Below, in pieces: positions 1 through 8,087 of a stretch of 64,000 nt of DNA. This DNA comes from Herbidospora solisilvae (lineage in GTDB: Bacteria > Actinomycetota > Actinomycetes > Streptosporangiales > Streptosporangiaceae). The stretch lies in NCBI RefSeq assembly GCF_009901565.1, contig NZ_WXEW01000004.1, positions 682,001 to 746,000 on the forward strand, given 5' to 3'. The notes below the pieces were generated by a model that was not told where the DNA came from, did not search any database, and was given only the letters and a program-made list of their open reading frames with translations. Numbering within the stretch: position 1 is the first letter of the stretch; every line of letters starts with the position of its first letter. Position numbers and translations under genes: made by a program.

Positions 1-9
1 AACCATGGG

Positions 10-618
10 GTGACCGCCTCGGAGCGCCGCGACCACCTGGTCAAACTGGCGGCTGAACTGTTCGCGCGCAAGGGCTTTCAGGCCACCACCGTCCGGAACA
101 TCGCCGACGAGGCCGGGATCCTGTCCGGCAGCCTCTACCACCACTTCGACTCCAAGGAGTCGATCGTCGACGAGGTCCTGCGTACCTTCCTCGACGACCT
201 GACCGCGCGCTACCGGGTCATCCTCGACTCCGGGAAGGGCCCGGCCGAGGTGCTCGCCCAGATGGTCCGCACCGGCTTCGCCACGCTCGAACCCCACCGG
301 GCCGCGATCACCGTCATGCAGAACGACTGGAACTACCTGCGCTCGCTGGAGCACCACCGCTTCGACTACCTCGTGAAGGCCGAAGAGGAGATCGAGCGCA
401 TGTGGATGGAGCAGATCAAGAAGGGCCAGGCCTCCGGTGAGCTGCGGGCCGACGTCGACCCCAAGCTGACCTACCGCATGCTCCGCGACTCGATCTGGGT
501 GGCGGTGCGCTGGTTCCGTCCGGGCGGGCGGCTCAACACCACCGCGCTCGCCGACCACTACATCACGGTCCTGTTCGACGGCCTGGCGACCGGAGAGCGG
601 ACCAGCCAGCCGAAATGA
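10..618 (+). CDS. TetR-family regulator, KstR2-like
   Basis: Cytoplasmic one-component repressor. Residues 5-55 form a TetR helix-turn-helix (KGFQATTVRNIADEAG, then SGSLYHHFDSKESIVDEVL); the rest is a helical ligand domain. The recognition-helix wording resembles KstR2-type regulators of acyl-CoA or sterol catabolism, but no such genes are nearby, so the ligand is unknown. The GTG at position 10 gives a normal 202-residue length, but the frame is open to the window edge and the true start could lie further left. The stop codon overlaps the start of the next gene by 4 nt (ATGA), so the two are probably co-translated. Confidence 0.85.
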   Translation: MTASERRDHLVKLAAELFARKGFQATTVRNIADEAGILSGSLYHHFDSKESIVDEVLRTFLDDLTARYRVILDSGKGPAEVLAQMVRTGFATLEPHRAAITVMQNDWNYLRSLEHHRFDYLVKAEEEIERMWMEQIKKGQASGELRADVDPKLTYRMLRDSIWVAVRWFRPGGRLNTTALADHYITVLFDGLATGERTSQPK

Positions 619-1298
619 GCCTCGTCGACGCGGTGCGGGCCGCTCTGGGCGACCTCGCCGACCCCGAGAAGGCGCCGGTGATGCGGGCTTACATGAAGTC
701 CGAGATGCCGTTCCTGGGCGTGCAGAGCGGGCCGCGGCGGCTGGCGCTGAAGAAGGTGTTCGCCGACCACCGGCTCGACTCCGCGCCGGTGTGGCGCCGG
801 GCCGTGCTCGAACTGTGGCGCGAGGCGAAGTACCGCGAGGAGCGCTACGCGGCGGTCGACCTGACGGGCTTCCGCTTCTACCGCCCGTGGCAGACCCTCT
901 ACACCCTGCCCATGTACGAGGAGATGATCGTCACCGGCGCCTGGTGGGACCTGGTCGACGAACTGGCCGTCCACCGGGTGGGCGGCCTGCTGCGCCAGTT
1001 CCCCGAGACGATGCGCCCGACGATGCTCGACTGGGCCCACAGTCCCGACCTGTGGAAACGCCGCACCGCGATCCTGTCGCAGAACACCTTCAAGGAACAC
1101 ACCGACAGCGCGCTCCTCTACGCCTGCATCGAGCCGAGCCTGTCCGACACCGACTTCTTCGCCCGCAAGGCCATCGGCTGGGCGCTGCGCGAATACGCCA
1201 AGACCGACCCGCGCGAGGTCGTGCGCTACGTCGAGCACCAGGGGCTCAGCGGGTTGTCGCGGCGCGAGGCCCTGAAGAACGTGCCCGGAGGCGGCTGA
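615..1298 (+). CDS. DNA alkylation repair protein, AlkD-like
   Basis: 227 residues with the helical HEAT-like pattern of the DNA alkylation repair family (AlkD). Known AlkD enzymes excise bulky or cationic N3/N7-alkylpurines. Recognisable blocks are the N-terminal RAYMKSEMPFLGVQSGPRR, the WREAKYREERYAAVDL helix, and a C-terminal ARKAIGWALREYAKTDP block of the kind that lines the active groove. It starts inside the stop codon of the TetR gene, so it is likely the second gene of a two-gene operon. A GC-rich hairpin follows directly. Family assignment is firm; substrate range is inferred. Confidence 0.88.
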   Translation: MSLVDAVRAALGDLADPEKAPVMRAYMKSEMPFLGVQSGPRRLALKKVFADHRLDSAPVWRRAVLELWREAKYREERYAAVDLTGFRFYRPWQTLYTLPMYEEMIVTGAWWDLVDELAVHRVGGLLRQFPETMRPTMLDWAHSPDLWKRRTAILSQNTFKEHTDSALLYACIEPSLSDTDFFARKAIGWALREYAKTDPREVVRYVEHQGLSGLSRREALKNVPGGG

Positions 1299-1299
1299 A

Positions 1300-1330
1300 C
1301 GGCTCGCGCGCCCCGAATGCGCGCGAGCCG
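1300..1330. terminator. Hairpin between convergent genes
   Basis: A perfect 12-bp inverted repeat (CGGCTCGCGCGC / GCGCGCGAGCCG) with a 7-nt loop lies in the 50-bp gap between the convergent AlkD-like and GH16 genes. There is no T tract, as is usual in high-GC actinomycetes. Probably a bidirectional terminator. Confidence 0.65.
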
Positions 1331-1348
1331 CCGGTCAGTCTGCGAGCG

Positions 1349-2761
1349 TCAGCTCGCCGGGACGGTGTCGACCCAGCTCGTGCCCGCGGTGCGGTAGTTG
1401 TTCACGCGCTGGATGACGGTGGCGGGCGCGACCACCTCGTTCTTGGCGTGGTAGAACCAGTCGACCTGCTGGATCCACTGACGCTGGGTGCTGCTGCCGA
1501 CGAGGCCGCCGCTGATGAACCACAGGTTGAAGTTCACCGACTGCACGGTCTCGGGGTAGTAGTCGCCGCCGTGGGTGGCGAACAGCTGGCCGTCGATGTA
1601 GTACTTGATCTCGCCGCCGGAGACCTGGAGAACCAGGTCGTGCCAGCCCGCGTAGCTGATGCGGTTGGCGGTGTGGGTGTTGACCGCCAGCCACGGCTCG
1701 TTGCGGTAGGTCTCCCACGAGGTGGCGTACATGATGTTCGCGGGCTCGCCCCAGCCGCCGTTGGGCAGGTACTCGAAGTCCTGCTCGCTGTAGTTGGGGT
1801 CGAGGTCCTGGTTGAGCGGGGTGATCGTGAAGAAGGTCTGCACGATGTGGTCGCCGTCGGGGCCGGTCGTCGGGGTGTCGGTGAAGAAGACCCGCGCGGC
1901 GTAGGTGCCCTCCAGGAACTTGCGCTGGTGCAGCACCTCCGACTGCTGGGTGCCGGCCGAGGTGCCGTCGGTGACCGACTTGAGCTGGAGGGCCTTGTTG
2001 GCGCCGCTCACGGTCGGGAAGGTGATGTTGGACGCGGGCCAGGTCGCGCCGGGGATGCCGGGGCCGCCCTGGTTGGTGCGGATCGTCCAGTTGTGCGCGT
2101 TGATGTTCGGGTCGGTGTGCGAGGTGTAGCTGAAGTCGTCGAACACGACGCCGTTGTTGCCGCCGGGGTTGTTCGGCGAGCCCGACGGGCTGGGCGAGGG
2201 CGACGGGGACGGGCTGGGGTTGCCGCCGGCCGGGGCGTTGCCCCACAACAGGGCGCCCGACTGGTAGACGGTGATCTTGTTCCAGTCGGCGTACGAGGTC
2301 TGCGCGCCGAACGAGTAGTCGTCGCTCTGCGTGATGCGCTGCCAGTCGGCCCGGTAGAACCGCAGCTGCATGTCGCTGGTGGAGGCGCCCGGGGCGAGCG
2401 AGCCGCCGGTGAAGCCGATCTCCAGGTAGCGGTCGGCGGTGGCCGTGCCGGGCGAGATCGTGCCGAAGGTGCCGGTGATCGTCGAACAGCCGACGACCGC
2501 CCACGAGCAGGCGAAGCGGTACTGCTGCGACGCCGAGTCGGCCTTGAAGTAGTAGCGGATCTTGACGGTGTTGAGCGCCACGGCGGTGGTGCCGGTGTTG
2601 ACCAGGTTCAGCCAGGGCTCGACCTGATCGGCCTGGGCCCCGGAGGCGCTGGTCTTGTACTGGACCTTGACGGCGGTCGCGGCCTCGGCCGGCAGCGCCA
2701 CCAGTCCGATGGCGGCGAGGGCGGACATCAGTCCGCCGGCTAACCACTTCTTGCTGGACAC
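1349..2761 (-). CDS. Secreted CBM3-GH16-like beta-glucanase
   Basis: 470-residue exported enzyme. Residues 1-28 are a signal peptide (KK, hydrophobic core, AEA cleavage site). Residues about 29-175 match a family 3 cellulose-binding module. A Ser-Pro linker covers about 182-194. Residues about 205-445 form a GH16-type jelly roll with EQDFE at 326-330, fitting the GH16 ExDxE catalytic signature, so it probably cuts beta-1,3 or mixed-linkage glucans. The GTG start is preceded by AAAGGA and lies only 13 bp after the dasD stop, so it is probably the last gene of the das operon. The exact substrate cannot be read from sequence. Confidence 0.85.
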   Translation of the reverse strand: MSSKKWLAGGLMSALAAIGLVALPAEAATAVKVQYKTSASGAQADQVEPWLNLVNTGTTAVALNTVKIRYYFKADSASQQYRFACSWAVVGCSTITGTFGTISPGTATADRYLEIGFTGGSLAPGASTSDMQLRFYRADWQRITQSDDYSFGAQTSYADWNKITVYQSGALLWGNAPAGGNPSPSPSPSPSPSGSPNNPGGNNGVVFDDFSYTSHTDPNINAHNWTIRTNQGGPGIPGATWPASNITFPTVSGANKALQLKSVTDGTSAGTQQSEVLHQRKFLEGTYAARVFFTDTPTTGPDGDHIVQTFFTITPLNQDLDPNYSEQDFEYLPNGGWGEPANIMYATSWETYRNEPWLAVNTHTANRISYAGWHDLVLQVSGGEIKYYIDGQLFATHGGDYYPETVQSVNFNLWFISGGLVGSSTQRQWIQQVDWFYHAKNEVVAPATVIQRVNNYRTAGTSWVDTVPAS

Positions 2762-2774
2762 ATCGTTCCTTTCT

Positions 2775-4046
2775 TTATGGGATGAGCGGACCCACCGAGA
2801 CGCCCTGTGCGGCCAGACGGGTCAGATGGGGGTCGAGACGGCGCAGGAAGTCGGAGTAGTCGCCCGCCGAACCCCAGGCGACCTCGGCGAAGGCCAGCAG
2901 CCGGGGGAAGGCCTGACGTTCGACGTCGGCCGGGGTCGGCATGTACTCGGTCCAGAGCTGGGCCTGGACGCCGATGATCCCCGGCGCCGACGGGGGCGTG
3001 AAGTGGTAGGTGTTCGACAACGACAGGACCCGGTCGGGGAAGAACGGACCGGCCTCCTGCTCGGGCGGGTAGTCGAGGTAGGTCCGCAGGTGGGGGGCCA
3101 GCACGACGTCGCGGCCCTCAAGGGCGGCCAGCTCGCCGCTCTCCTCATCGAGCCAGGTCATGGTGGTGGCGCCGGGGGGACCGTCGGGCTTCTCGTACCA
3201 ATAGACGAGTTTCCGGTCCTTCTTCGCCAGGTGCTCGGCCATCCGGGCGGTGATCCAGGCCCGGCACGCGTGCGCGCCGGGCAGGCCGAGCTCGCGGATG
3301 CGCTCCTGGGCGCGCGGGGTCCGCTCCCACTCGGTGTTGCGGCACTCGTCGCCGCCGACGTGGACGTACTCGCCGGGGAACAGCTCGCACACCTCGTCGA
3401 GCACGTGGTGGAAGAAGGTGATGGTCTCCTCTTCCAGGTTGAGGGTGTGGTCGCTGATGCCCCAGTCGGCCCAGACCTCGTAGGTCCGGGACGGGTCGTT
3501 GCCCAGCTCCGGGTAGGCCGCCAGCGCCGCCTGCACGTGCCCCGGCAGGCCGATCTCCGGGACGACGCGGACGAACCGCTCCTGCGCGTACCGGACGATC
3601 TCCCGGATGTCCTCCTGGGTGTAGTGGTCGCCCGAAACCTCGGTGAGACGCGGGTAGCGCCGGATCTCCAGCCGCCAGCCCTGGTCGTCGGTGAGGTGCA
3701 GGTGCAGCACGTTCAGCTTCAGCTCGGCGATCAGGTCGATCAGCCGCAGGATGAACGCCTTCGGCATGAAGTGCCGCGCCACGTCGAGCATCACCCCGCG
3801 CCACCCGAACCGGGGCGCGTCCTCGATCACCCCCTCCGGGAGCCGCTCGCCGAGCTGGCGGAGCGTCTGCCGCCCGTAGTAGGCCCCGGCGGGCCCCCCG
3901 GACGCCAGCTCGATGCCGCCCTCGCCGACGGTCAGGCGGTAGCCCTCCTCCGGCAGGCCCGGGTCGGGTCGGTGCCGGACGAGATCCTCGGAGAACGTGA
4001 CGGAGCCCCCGAGGACGGCCAGGTCACGTGGCCGCGGAATGATCAC
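2775..4046 (-). CDS. dasD: Beta-N-acetylhexosaminidase, GH20 (DasD-like)
   Basis: 423 residues. A short N-terminal GH20b-like region is followed by the GH20 barrel from about residue 80. LHLHLTDDQGWRLEI is a substrate-binding block, and the catalytic Asp-Glu pair of substrate-assisted GH20 hydrolysis is in HVGGDECRNTEW (D233, E234). There is no signal peptide, so the enzyme should act in the cytoplasm, releasing GlcNAc from imported chitobiose. It follows the two permease genes in the same direction, as dasD does in the Streptomyces dasABCD locus. The symbol rests on family plus gene order. Confidence 0.88.
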   Translation of the reverse strand: MIIPRPRDLAVLGGSVTFSEDLVRHRPDPGLPEEGYRLTVGEGGIELASGGPAGAYYGRQTLRQLGERLPEGVIEDAPRFGWRGVMLDVARHFMPKAFILRLIDLIAELKLNVLHLHLTDDQGWRLEIRRYPRLTEVSGDHYTQEDIREIVRYAQERFVRVVPEIGLPGHVQAALAAYPELGNDPSRTYEVWADWGISDHTLNLEEETITFFHHVLDEVCELFPGEYVHVGGDECRNTEWERTPRAQERIRELGLPGAHACRAWITARMAEHLAKKDRKLVYWYEKPDGPPGATTMTWLDEESGELAALEGRDVVLAPHLRTYLDYPPEQEAGPFFPDRVLSLSNTYHFTPPSAPGIIGVQAQLWTEYMPTPADVERQAFPRLLAFAEVAWGSAGDYSDFLRRLDPHLTRLAAQGVSVGPLIP

Positions 4047-4061
4047 GTTGGGTTTCCTTTC

Positions 4062-4883
4062 TCAGCCCTTGACCGCGCCGGCGATGATCCCGGAGGTCAC
4101 CCGGCGCTGGAGGATCAGGAAGATCAGCAGAACCGGCAGCATGAAGAGCGTGGCGGCGGCCATGGTGGCGCCCCAGTCGGTGCCGAAGACGTTGGAGAAG
4201 GACGAGAGCCAGACGGGCAGCGTGCGGTCGTCCTGGTTCTTGATGATGAGCGCGTTGGCGAACGCGAACTCGTTCCACGCGGTGATGAACCCGAACAGCG
4301 ACGTCGACATCAGCCCCGGCGCCAGCAGCGGGAGCACGACCTTCCGGAACGCGGCGGCCCGGCCGGCGCCGTCCATCTGGGCGGCCTCCTCCAGCTCCTC
4401 CGGGATCGCCGCCAGGAACCCGCGCAGGGTGACGATCGTGAAGGGCAGCGTGCTCATGAAGTAGATGAGCGTCAGCATGGAGAGCTTGTCGAGCATGCCG
4501 GTGTCGCGGGCGATGATGAACATCGGGATCAGCAGCGCCTCCCACGGGGCCATCTGCGCGATGAACACCATGAGGATGAACGCCTTACGCCCCCGCCACC
4601 GCATCCGGGCGACCGCGAACGCGGCCAGCAGCGCCACGACCAGGCTGAGCAGGACCGCCCCGAGCGACACCAGCAGCGAGTTGCGCCAGAACAGCACGAA
4701 GCCCTCGGCGTTGACGGCGGTCTGGAAGTGTTCGAGCGTGGGGTGGAGCGGGAGGAACTGGGGGGTGTCGGCCTGGATGTCGCGGGTGGGCTTGAACGCG
4801 GTGACGACCATCCAGTAGACGGGGAACACCGAGACGACCAGCACCGACAGGGCGGCCAGCGTGATGGGCAGGCGCTTGATCAC
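4062..4883 (-). CDS. dasC: Sugar ABC permease, DasC/MalG type
   Basis: 273-residue inner permease subunit with six predicted membrane segments, starting IKRLPITLAALSVLVVSVFP. The cytoplasmic EAA loop, which docks the ATPase, is EEAAQMDGAGRAAAFRKVVLPL. The frame stays open far upstream, but the GTG at 4883 is chosen because it overlaps the previous gene's stop (GTGA) and gives the normal family length. No ATPase gene is present; das-type importers in Streptomyces borrow the shared ATPase MsiK, so this is expected. Substrate (N,N'-diacetylchitobiose or related) is inferred from the operon. Confidence 0.87.
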   Translation of the reverse strand: MIKRLPITLAALSVLVVSVFPVYWMVVTAFKPTRDIQADTPQFLPLHPTLEHFQTAVNAEGFVLFWRNSLLVSLGAVLLSLVVALLAAFAVARMRWRGRKAFILMVFIAQMAPWEALLIPMFIIARDTGMLDKLSMLTLIYFMSTLPFTIVTLRGFLAAIPEELEEAAQMDGAGRAAAFRKVVLPLLAPGLMSTSLFGFITAWNEFAFANALIIKNQDDRTLPVWLSSFSNVFGTDWGATMAAATLFMLPVLLIFLILQRRVTSGIIAGAVKG

Positions 4884-5836
4884 CGGTCGGCTCCCTCGTG
4901 CTTGTACATGCGGCGCAGGTGCGGGACCAGCACGACCAGGAGGATCAGCACGGTCAGGGTGGAGATGGCCGAGCCGAGGTCGTATTTGTGCAGCGACTGG
5001 GCGACCTGGTAGGCGTACACCGGCAGGGTCGTGGTCGCGCCGTCCGGGCCGCCCTGGCTGATCGCCCAGATCTGGGCGAAACACTTGAAGACCCAGATGA
5101 TCTCCAGCGACGTGATCAGCCCGAACAGCGGCCGGAGCATGGGGAAGGTGACGTCGCGGAACACCTGCCAGGCGGTCGCGCCGTCGATGCGGGCCGCCTC
5201 GAACAGCTCCTGCGGGATGGTGGTCAGGCCGGCGTACAGGGTCAGCGCCGCGAACGGCACCGACTGCCAGACGACGAGCAGCACCATGATGGCGAACGTG
5301 GCGGTGCCGTCGGCGAACCACGTGTAGCCGTCGAACCGGGTGAGACCGACGCTGGTGAGCAGCCAGTTCACGACGCCGAGCTTCGACTGGAACAGCCACT
5401 GGAAGATCGTGGTCGCCGCCAGGACCGGCGTGGCCCAGGTCAGCACCAGCCCGAGCAGGACCGCGAGCCGCAGCCTCTTCCCTAGCCGGGCGACCATCAG
5501 GGCGATCAGCGTGGAGATGACCATGATCAGGACGACGTTGATCCCCGTCCAGGCCAGCGTCCGGCGCACCACCGCCCAGAACTCCGCCGAGCCCAGCGCC
5601 TCGTGGTAGTTCTCCAGCCCCACGAACGCGGCCCCGCCCCTGATGAGCTCACCGGTCCTGAAGTGCTGGAACGAGATGATCACACTGCGGATCAGCGGAT
5701 AGAACAGCAGGTAGGCGGTGCCCGCGACGGTCGGGATCACCAGCAGGTACGGCCACAGGGCCGGGAGGCCGCGCCGCCGCCTCGGTGGAGGCGGCGCCGC
5801 CGCGGCGACGGGCCGCTCGGGAGCCTGCGTGACCAC
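4880..5836 (-). CDS. dasB: Sugar ABC permease, DasB/MalF type
   Basis: 318 residues. A Pro/Arg-rich cytoplasmic N-terminus is followed by six membrane segments and an EAA loop (FEAARIDGATAWQVFRDVTF) typical of MalF-type sugar permeases. The GTG start at 5836 has a good AAGGAAGGA ribosome site. Its stop overlaps the start of dasC by 4 nt, so the two subunits are translationally coupled. It pairs with the upstream lipoprotein and downstream permease as a carbohydrate importer; chitobiose is inferred from the das-like order. Confidence 0.87.
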   Translation of the reverse strand: MVTQAPERPVAAAAPPPPRRRRGLPALWPYLLVIPTVAGTAYLLFYPLIRSVIISFQHFRTGELIRGGAAFVGLENYHEALGSAEFWAVVRRTLAWTGINVVLIMVISTLIALMVARLGKRLRLAVLLGLVLTWATPVLAATTIFQWLFQSKLGVVNWLLTSVGLTRFDGYTWFADGTATFAIMVLLVVWQSVPFAALTLYAGLTTIPQELFEAARIDGATAWQVFRDVTFPMLRPLFGLITSLEIIWVFKCFAQIWAISQGGPDGATTTLPVYAYQVAQSLHKYDLGSAISTLTVLILLVVLVPHLRRMYKHEGADR

Positions 5837-5950
5837 AGAAGTCCTTCCTTGTGTGTACGAACCGGGCTGTGGGGACGGGCCCGTCCGCGCGGCCCCGGGG
5901 ATTGGGAGACGCGGCCGACGCGGACGGGTCCGGGACCGGATGGTGTTCCG

Positions 5951-7216
5951 TCAGGACTTGGTGTTGAGGATGTCGGCGATGACCTGGGAGGCCTTGGCCG
6001 CCTCGGCGGGGCCGTCGGTGCCGGTCAGGTAGGTCGTCATGTATTCCTTGATGACGTTCTTGGCCTCGACCGCCGCCCAGTTCGGCGAGTTCGGCGTCGC
6101 GTGGCCGTTGGCGGCGCCCTTGGCCATCGCGGCCGCGCCCTCGCTGGTCAGCACGCCGCCGAGCGAGACCCGGTTCGGCACGTAGGACATCTCCTTGGCC
6201 ATCTGCGTCTGGAACTTCTCCCCGGCGAGGGCCTTGATGACCTCGTACGCGAGATCGGGGTTCTTCGACGCCTCGGGGATGATCAGGTCGCTGCCACCGG
6301 TGAAGACGGCGCCGGGCTTGTCGGCGGTCTTGCCGGGGATCGGGAAGAAGCCGAGCTTGCCGGCCAGGTCGGGGTTGGCCTTCTCGATGGCCACCGAACC
6401 GCCCGGCGACGAGATGAGCTGCGCCACGTTGCCCTTGGCGAACACGTCGGCCTGCGGCGGGTTGGCCTCGTCGGAGTCCTTCGGCCCCTCGCCCAGCGCC
6501 TGGAGCTTCTTGTAGAAGTCGATGCCGGCCAGCGCCTGCGGGCTGTCGAGGCCGCCCTTCCAGGTGCCGCCCTCGTTGACGGCCAGATCGCCGCCCTCGT
6601 CCCAGATGAACCCGGCCAGGGTGTACCAGTTCTGGCCCGGCAGGTAGATGCCCTGGTTGCCGTCGGCGTTGAGCTTGGTGGTCACGTCGATCCACTCGTC
6701 CCGCGTCGTGGGCGGGGCCGTCACGCCGGCCTTCTCGAACAGGTCCTTGTTGTAGATGACGACGCGGTTGGCGGCGTACCAGGGAATGCCGAACTGCTTC
6801 CCGTCGATCTTGCCCGGGTCGGCCAGACCGGGCAGCCAGTCGGCGCCCTGGAGCTCGGTCACCTTGTCGGTGAGGTCCTTCACGCCGCCGCTGGCGGCGT
6901 ACTCGGCGACCTGGGTGTTGCCCACCTCGATGACGTCGGGGGCGTCGTTGCTCGCCAGGGCGCTGGTGACCTTCTGGCCGATGCCGTCCCACTCTTGGAT
7001 CTGGATGTCGAGGGTGACCCCTTGGTGCGCGGCCTCGAAGTCGCGCTCGAAGGTGCTGAGCAGGGTGTCGGACATGCTGTCGCGCATGATCCAGACGGTG
7101 AGCGCGGTCGCGGCGGGCGCTTCCGGAGTGGTGCTTTCTGTGGGCGAAGAGCCGCAAGCGGTGAGCCCGGCGGCGAGCGCCAGAACCGCGGCCGCGGCGA
7201 GGAACCGGGGGGCCAT
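5951..7216 (-). CDS. dasA: Sugar-binding lipoprotein, DasA-like
   Basis: 421-residue family 1 extracellular solute-binding protein. The signal peptide ends in the lipobox LTAC with Cys21 as lipidation site, followed by a Thr/Pro/Ala spacer and the mature binding domain (ALTVWIMRDS onward). It should sit on the outer face of the membrane and deliver an oligosaccharide to the two permeases. It is the first gene of the operon, divergent from the GntR regulator, with a DasR-type operator between them. GGGAG lies just before the ATG. In Streptomyces DasA binds chitobiose; that specificity is transferred by synteny only. Confidence 0.87.
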   Translation of the reverse strand: MAPRFLAAAAVLALAAGLTACGSSPTESTTPEAPAATALTVWIMRDSMSDTLLSTFERDFEAAHQGVTLDIQIQEWDGIGQKVTSALASNDAPDVIEVGNTQVAEYAASGGVKDLTDKVTELQGADWLPGLADPGKIDGKQFGIPWYAANRVVIYNKDLFEKAGVTAPPTTRDEWIDVTTKLNADGNQGIYLPGQNWYTLAGFIWDEGGDLAVNEGGTWKGGLDSPQALAGIDFYKKLQALGEGPKDSDEANPPQADVFAKGNVAQLISSPGGSVAIEKANPDLAGKLGFFPIPGKTADKPGAVFTGGSDLIIPEASKNPDLAYEVIKALAGEKFQTQMAKEMSYVPNRVSLGGVLTSEGAAAMAKGAANGHATPNSPNWAAVEAKNVIKEYMTTYLTGTDGPAEAAKASQVIADILNTKS

Positions 7217-7267
7217 GGGTACTCCCAGTGGTCAGATATTGGTAAGCAATCTGCCTGCTGGCGCTAG

Positions 7268-7283
7268 AGTGGTCTTAACCAGT
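7268..7283. promoter_or_regulatory. DasR-responsive element (dre-like operator)
   Basis: AGTGGTCTTAACCAGT is a 16-bp inverted repeat matching the published dre consensus (A-C/G-TGGTCTAGACCA-C/G-T) at all but the two central bases. It lies between divergent dasA and the GntR gene, about 50 bp upstream of dasA, placed to block both promoters. Predicted from sequence only. Confidence 0.8.
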
Positions 7284-7324
7284 AGACCCGTCAAGACCCG
7301 TTATTCAGTGTTTACATTCGACAA

Positions 7325-7343
7325 CTGGTAAGACGCTGGTAAG
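7325..7343 (+). repeat. Direct repeats CTGGTAAG in the das control region
   Basis: CTGGTAAG occurs at 7325-7332 and 7336-7343, one helical turn apart (11 bp), with a related TTGGTAAG at 7239-7246 near the dasA start. The second copy overlaps the probable -10 box of the GntR gene. They could be extra regulator half-sites or part of the promoter. Confidence 0.4.
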
Positions 7344-7345
7344 GT
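7340..7345 (+). promoter_or_regulatory. Leaderless -10 box of the GntR gene
   Basis: TAAGGT ends 7 nt before the GTG at 7353, so transcription would start at or beside the start codon, giving a leaderless mRNA. No ribosome-binding site is visible. Confidence 0.5.
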
Positions 7346-7352
7346 CGGGGAC

Positions 7353-8087
7353 GTGACTGTCAACATGCGGGCGGGGCTGAAGCGCGACCGGGTACGCGAC
7401 TTCCTGCTCGACTACGTGGCCGACAAGAAACCCGGCGAGGCCATCCCGTCGGAACGCGACCTGTGCAAGGAACTGGGCGTCTCCCGCCCGACACTGCGCG
7501 CGGCCATAGACGACCTGGTGCGCTCGGGCGTCCTGGTCCGCGAACACGGCCGCGGCACCTTCACGGGCCCCCAGCGTGTCACCCAGGCGCTGTCGGCGAC
7601 CCAGACTGGATCGTTCTACGCGCCGCCGGCCGAGGGAAAATGGCTGAGCGCGATCCTGGAGTTCGCCTCCTCCCCCGCCGGCCCCCAGCTGACCAGCCGC
7701 CTGCAACTGGCCCCCGCGACCCCAGTTCTCCGGGTGGTCAGGCTCCGGGTCGTCGACGACGCGCCGATGGCGATCGAACGCCTCCACCTGCCGCACGAGC
7801 TGGTGGCCGGGCTGCAACCGGCCGACATGGAGACGGGGTCGTTCTACAAGGTTCTGCGGGAACGGTTCGGGGTCGACGTGCGCAGCGCGGTGCAGACCAT
7901 CGAGGCGACGGTCACCGACGAGACGGAGGCGGAACTGCTGGGGGTGCCGGAACACTTTCCGGCGCTGCTGGTGGAGCGCACGACACGTGACGTGAACGGG
8001 CGGATCGTGGAGTTCACGCGGTCGATCTACCGGGGGGACCGCTATCGGGTGACGTCGGAGCTCTACTTCGACGCCGAGTCGGGCTGA
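7353..8087 (+). CDS. dasR: GntR/HutC-family regulator, DasR-like
   Basis: 244 residues. The winged helix at about 12-75 carries the GntR signature (GEAIPSERDLCKELGVSRPTLRAAI), and a UTRA effector domain spans about 95-240, ending FTRSIYRGDRYR as in DasR. DasR in Streptomyces binds glucosamine-6-phosphate and represses chitin and amino-sugar genes from dre sites. The same arrangement, divergent from dasA with a dre-like site between, supports orthology or a paralogous local role. The start is the GTG behind a leaderless promoter. Its last 25 nt overlap the convergent hydrolase gene. Confidence 0.85.
   Translation: MTVNMRAGLKRDRVRDFLLDYVADKKPGEAIPSERDLCKELGVSRPTLRAAIDDLVRSGVLVREHGRGTFTGPQRVTQALSATQTGSFYAPPAEGKWLSAILEFASSPAGPQLTSRLQLAPATPVLRVVRLRVVDDAPMAIERLHLPHELVAGLQPADMETGSFYKVLRERFGVDVRSAVQTIEATVTDETEAELLGVPEHFPALLVERTTRDVNGRIVEFTRSIYRGDRYRVTSELYFDAESG

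Noticed and set aside
2655..5012. Plus-strand open frame of 785 codons opposite dasD and dasC
   Set aside because: The minus strand encodes intact GH20 and permease proteins here; the plus-strand product is low-complexity and domain-free.
7227..7242. Second possible DasR operator (AGTGGTC half-site near the dasA start)
   Set aside because: Only the left half matches; the right half lacks GACCA, so it is not called a dre site.
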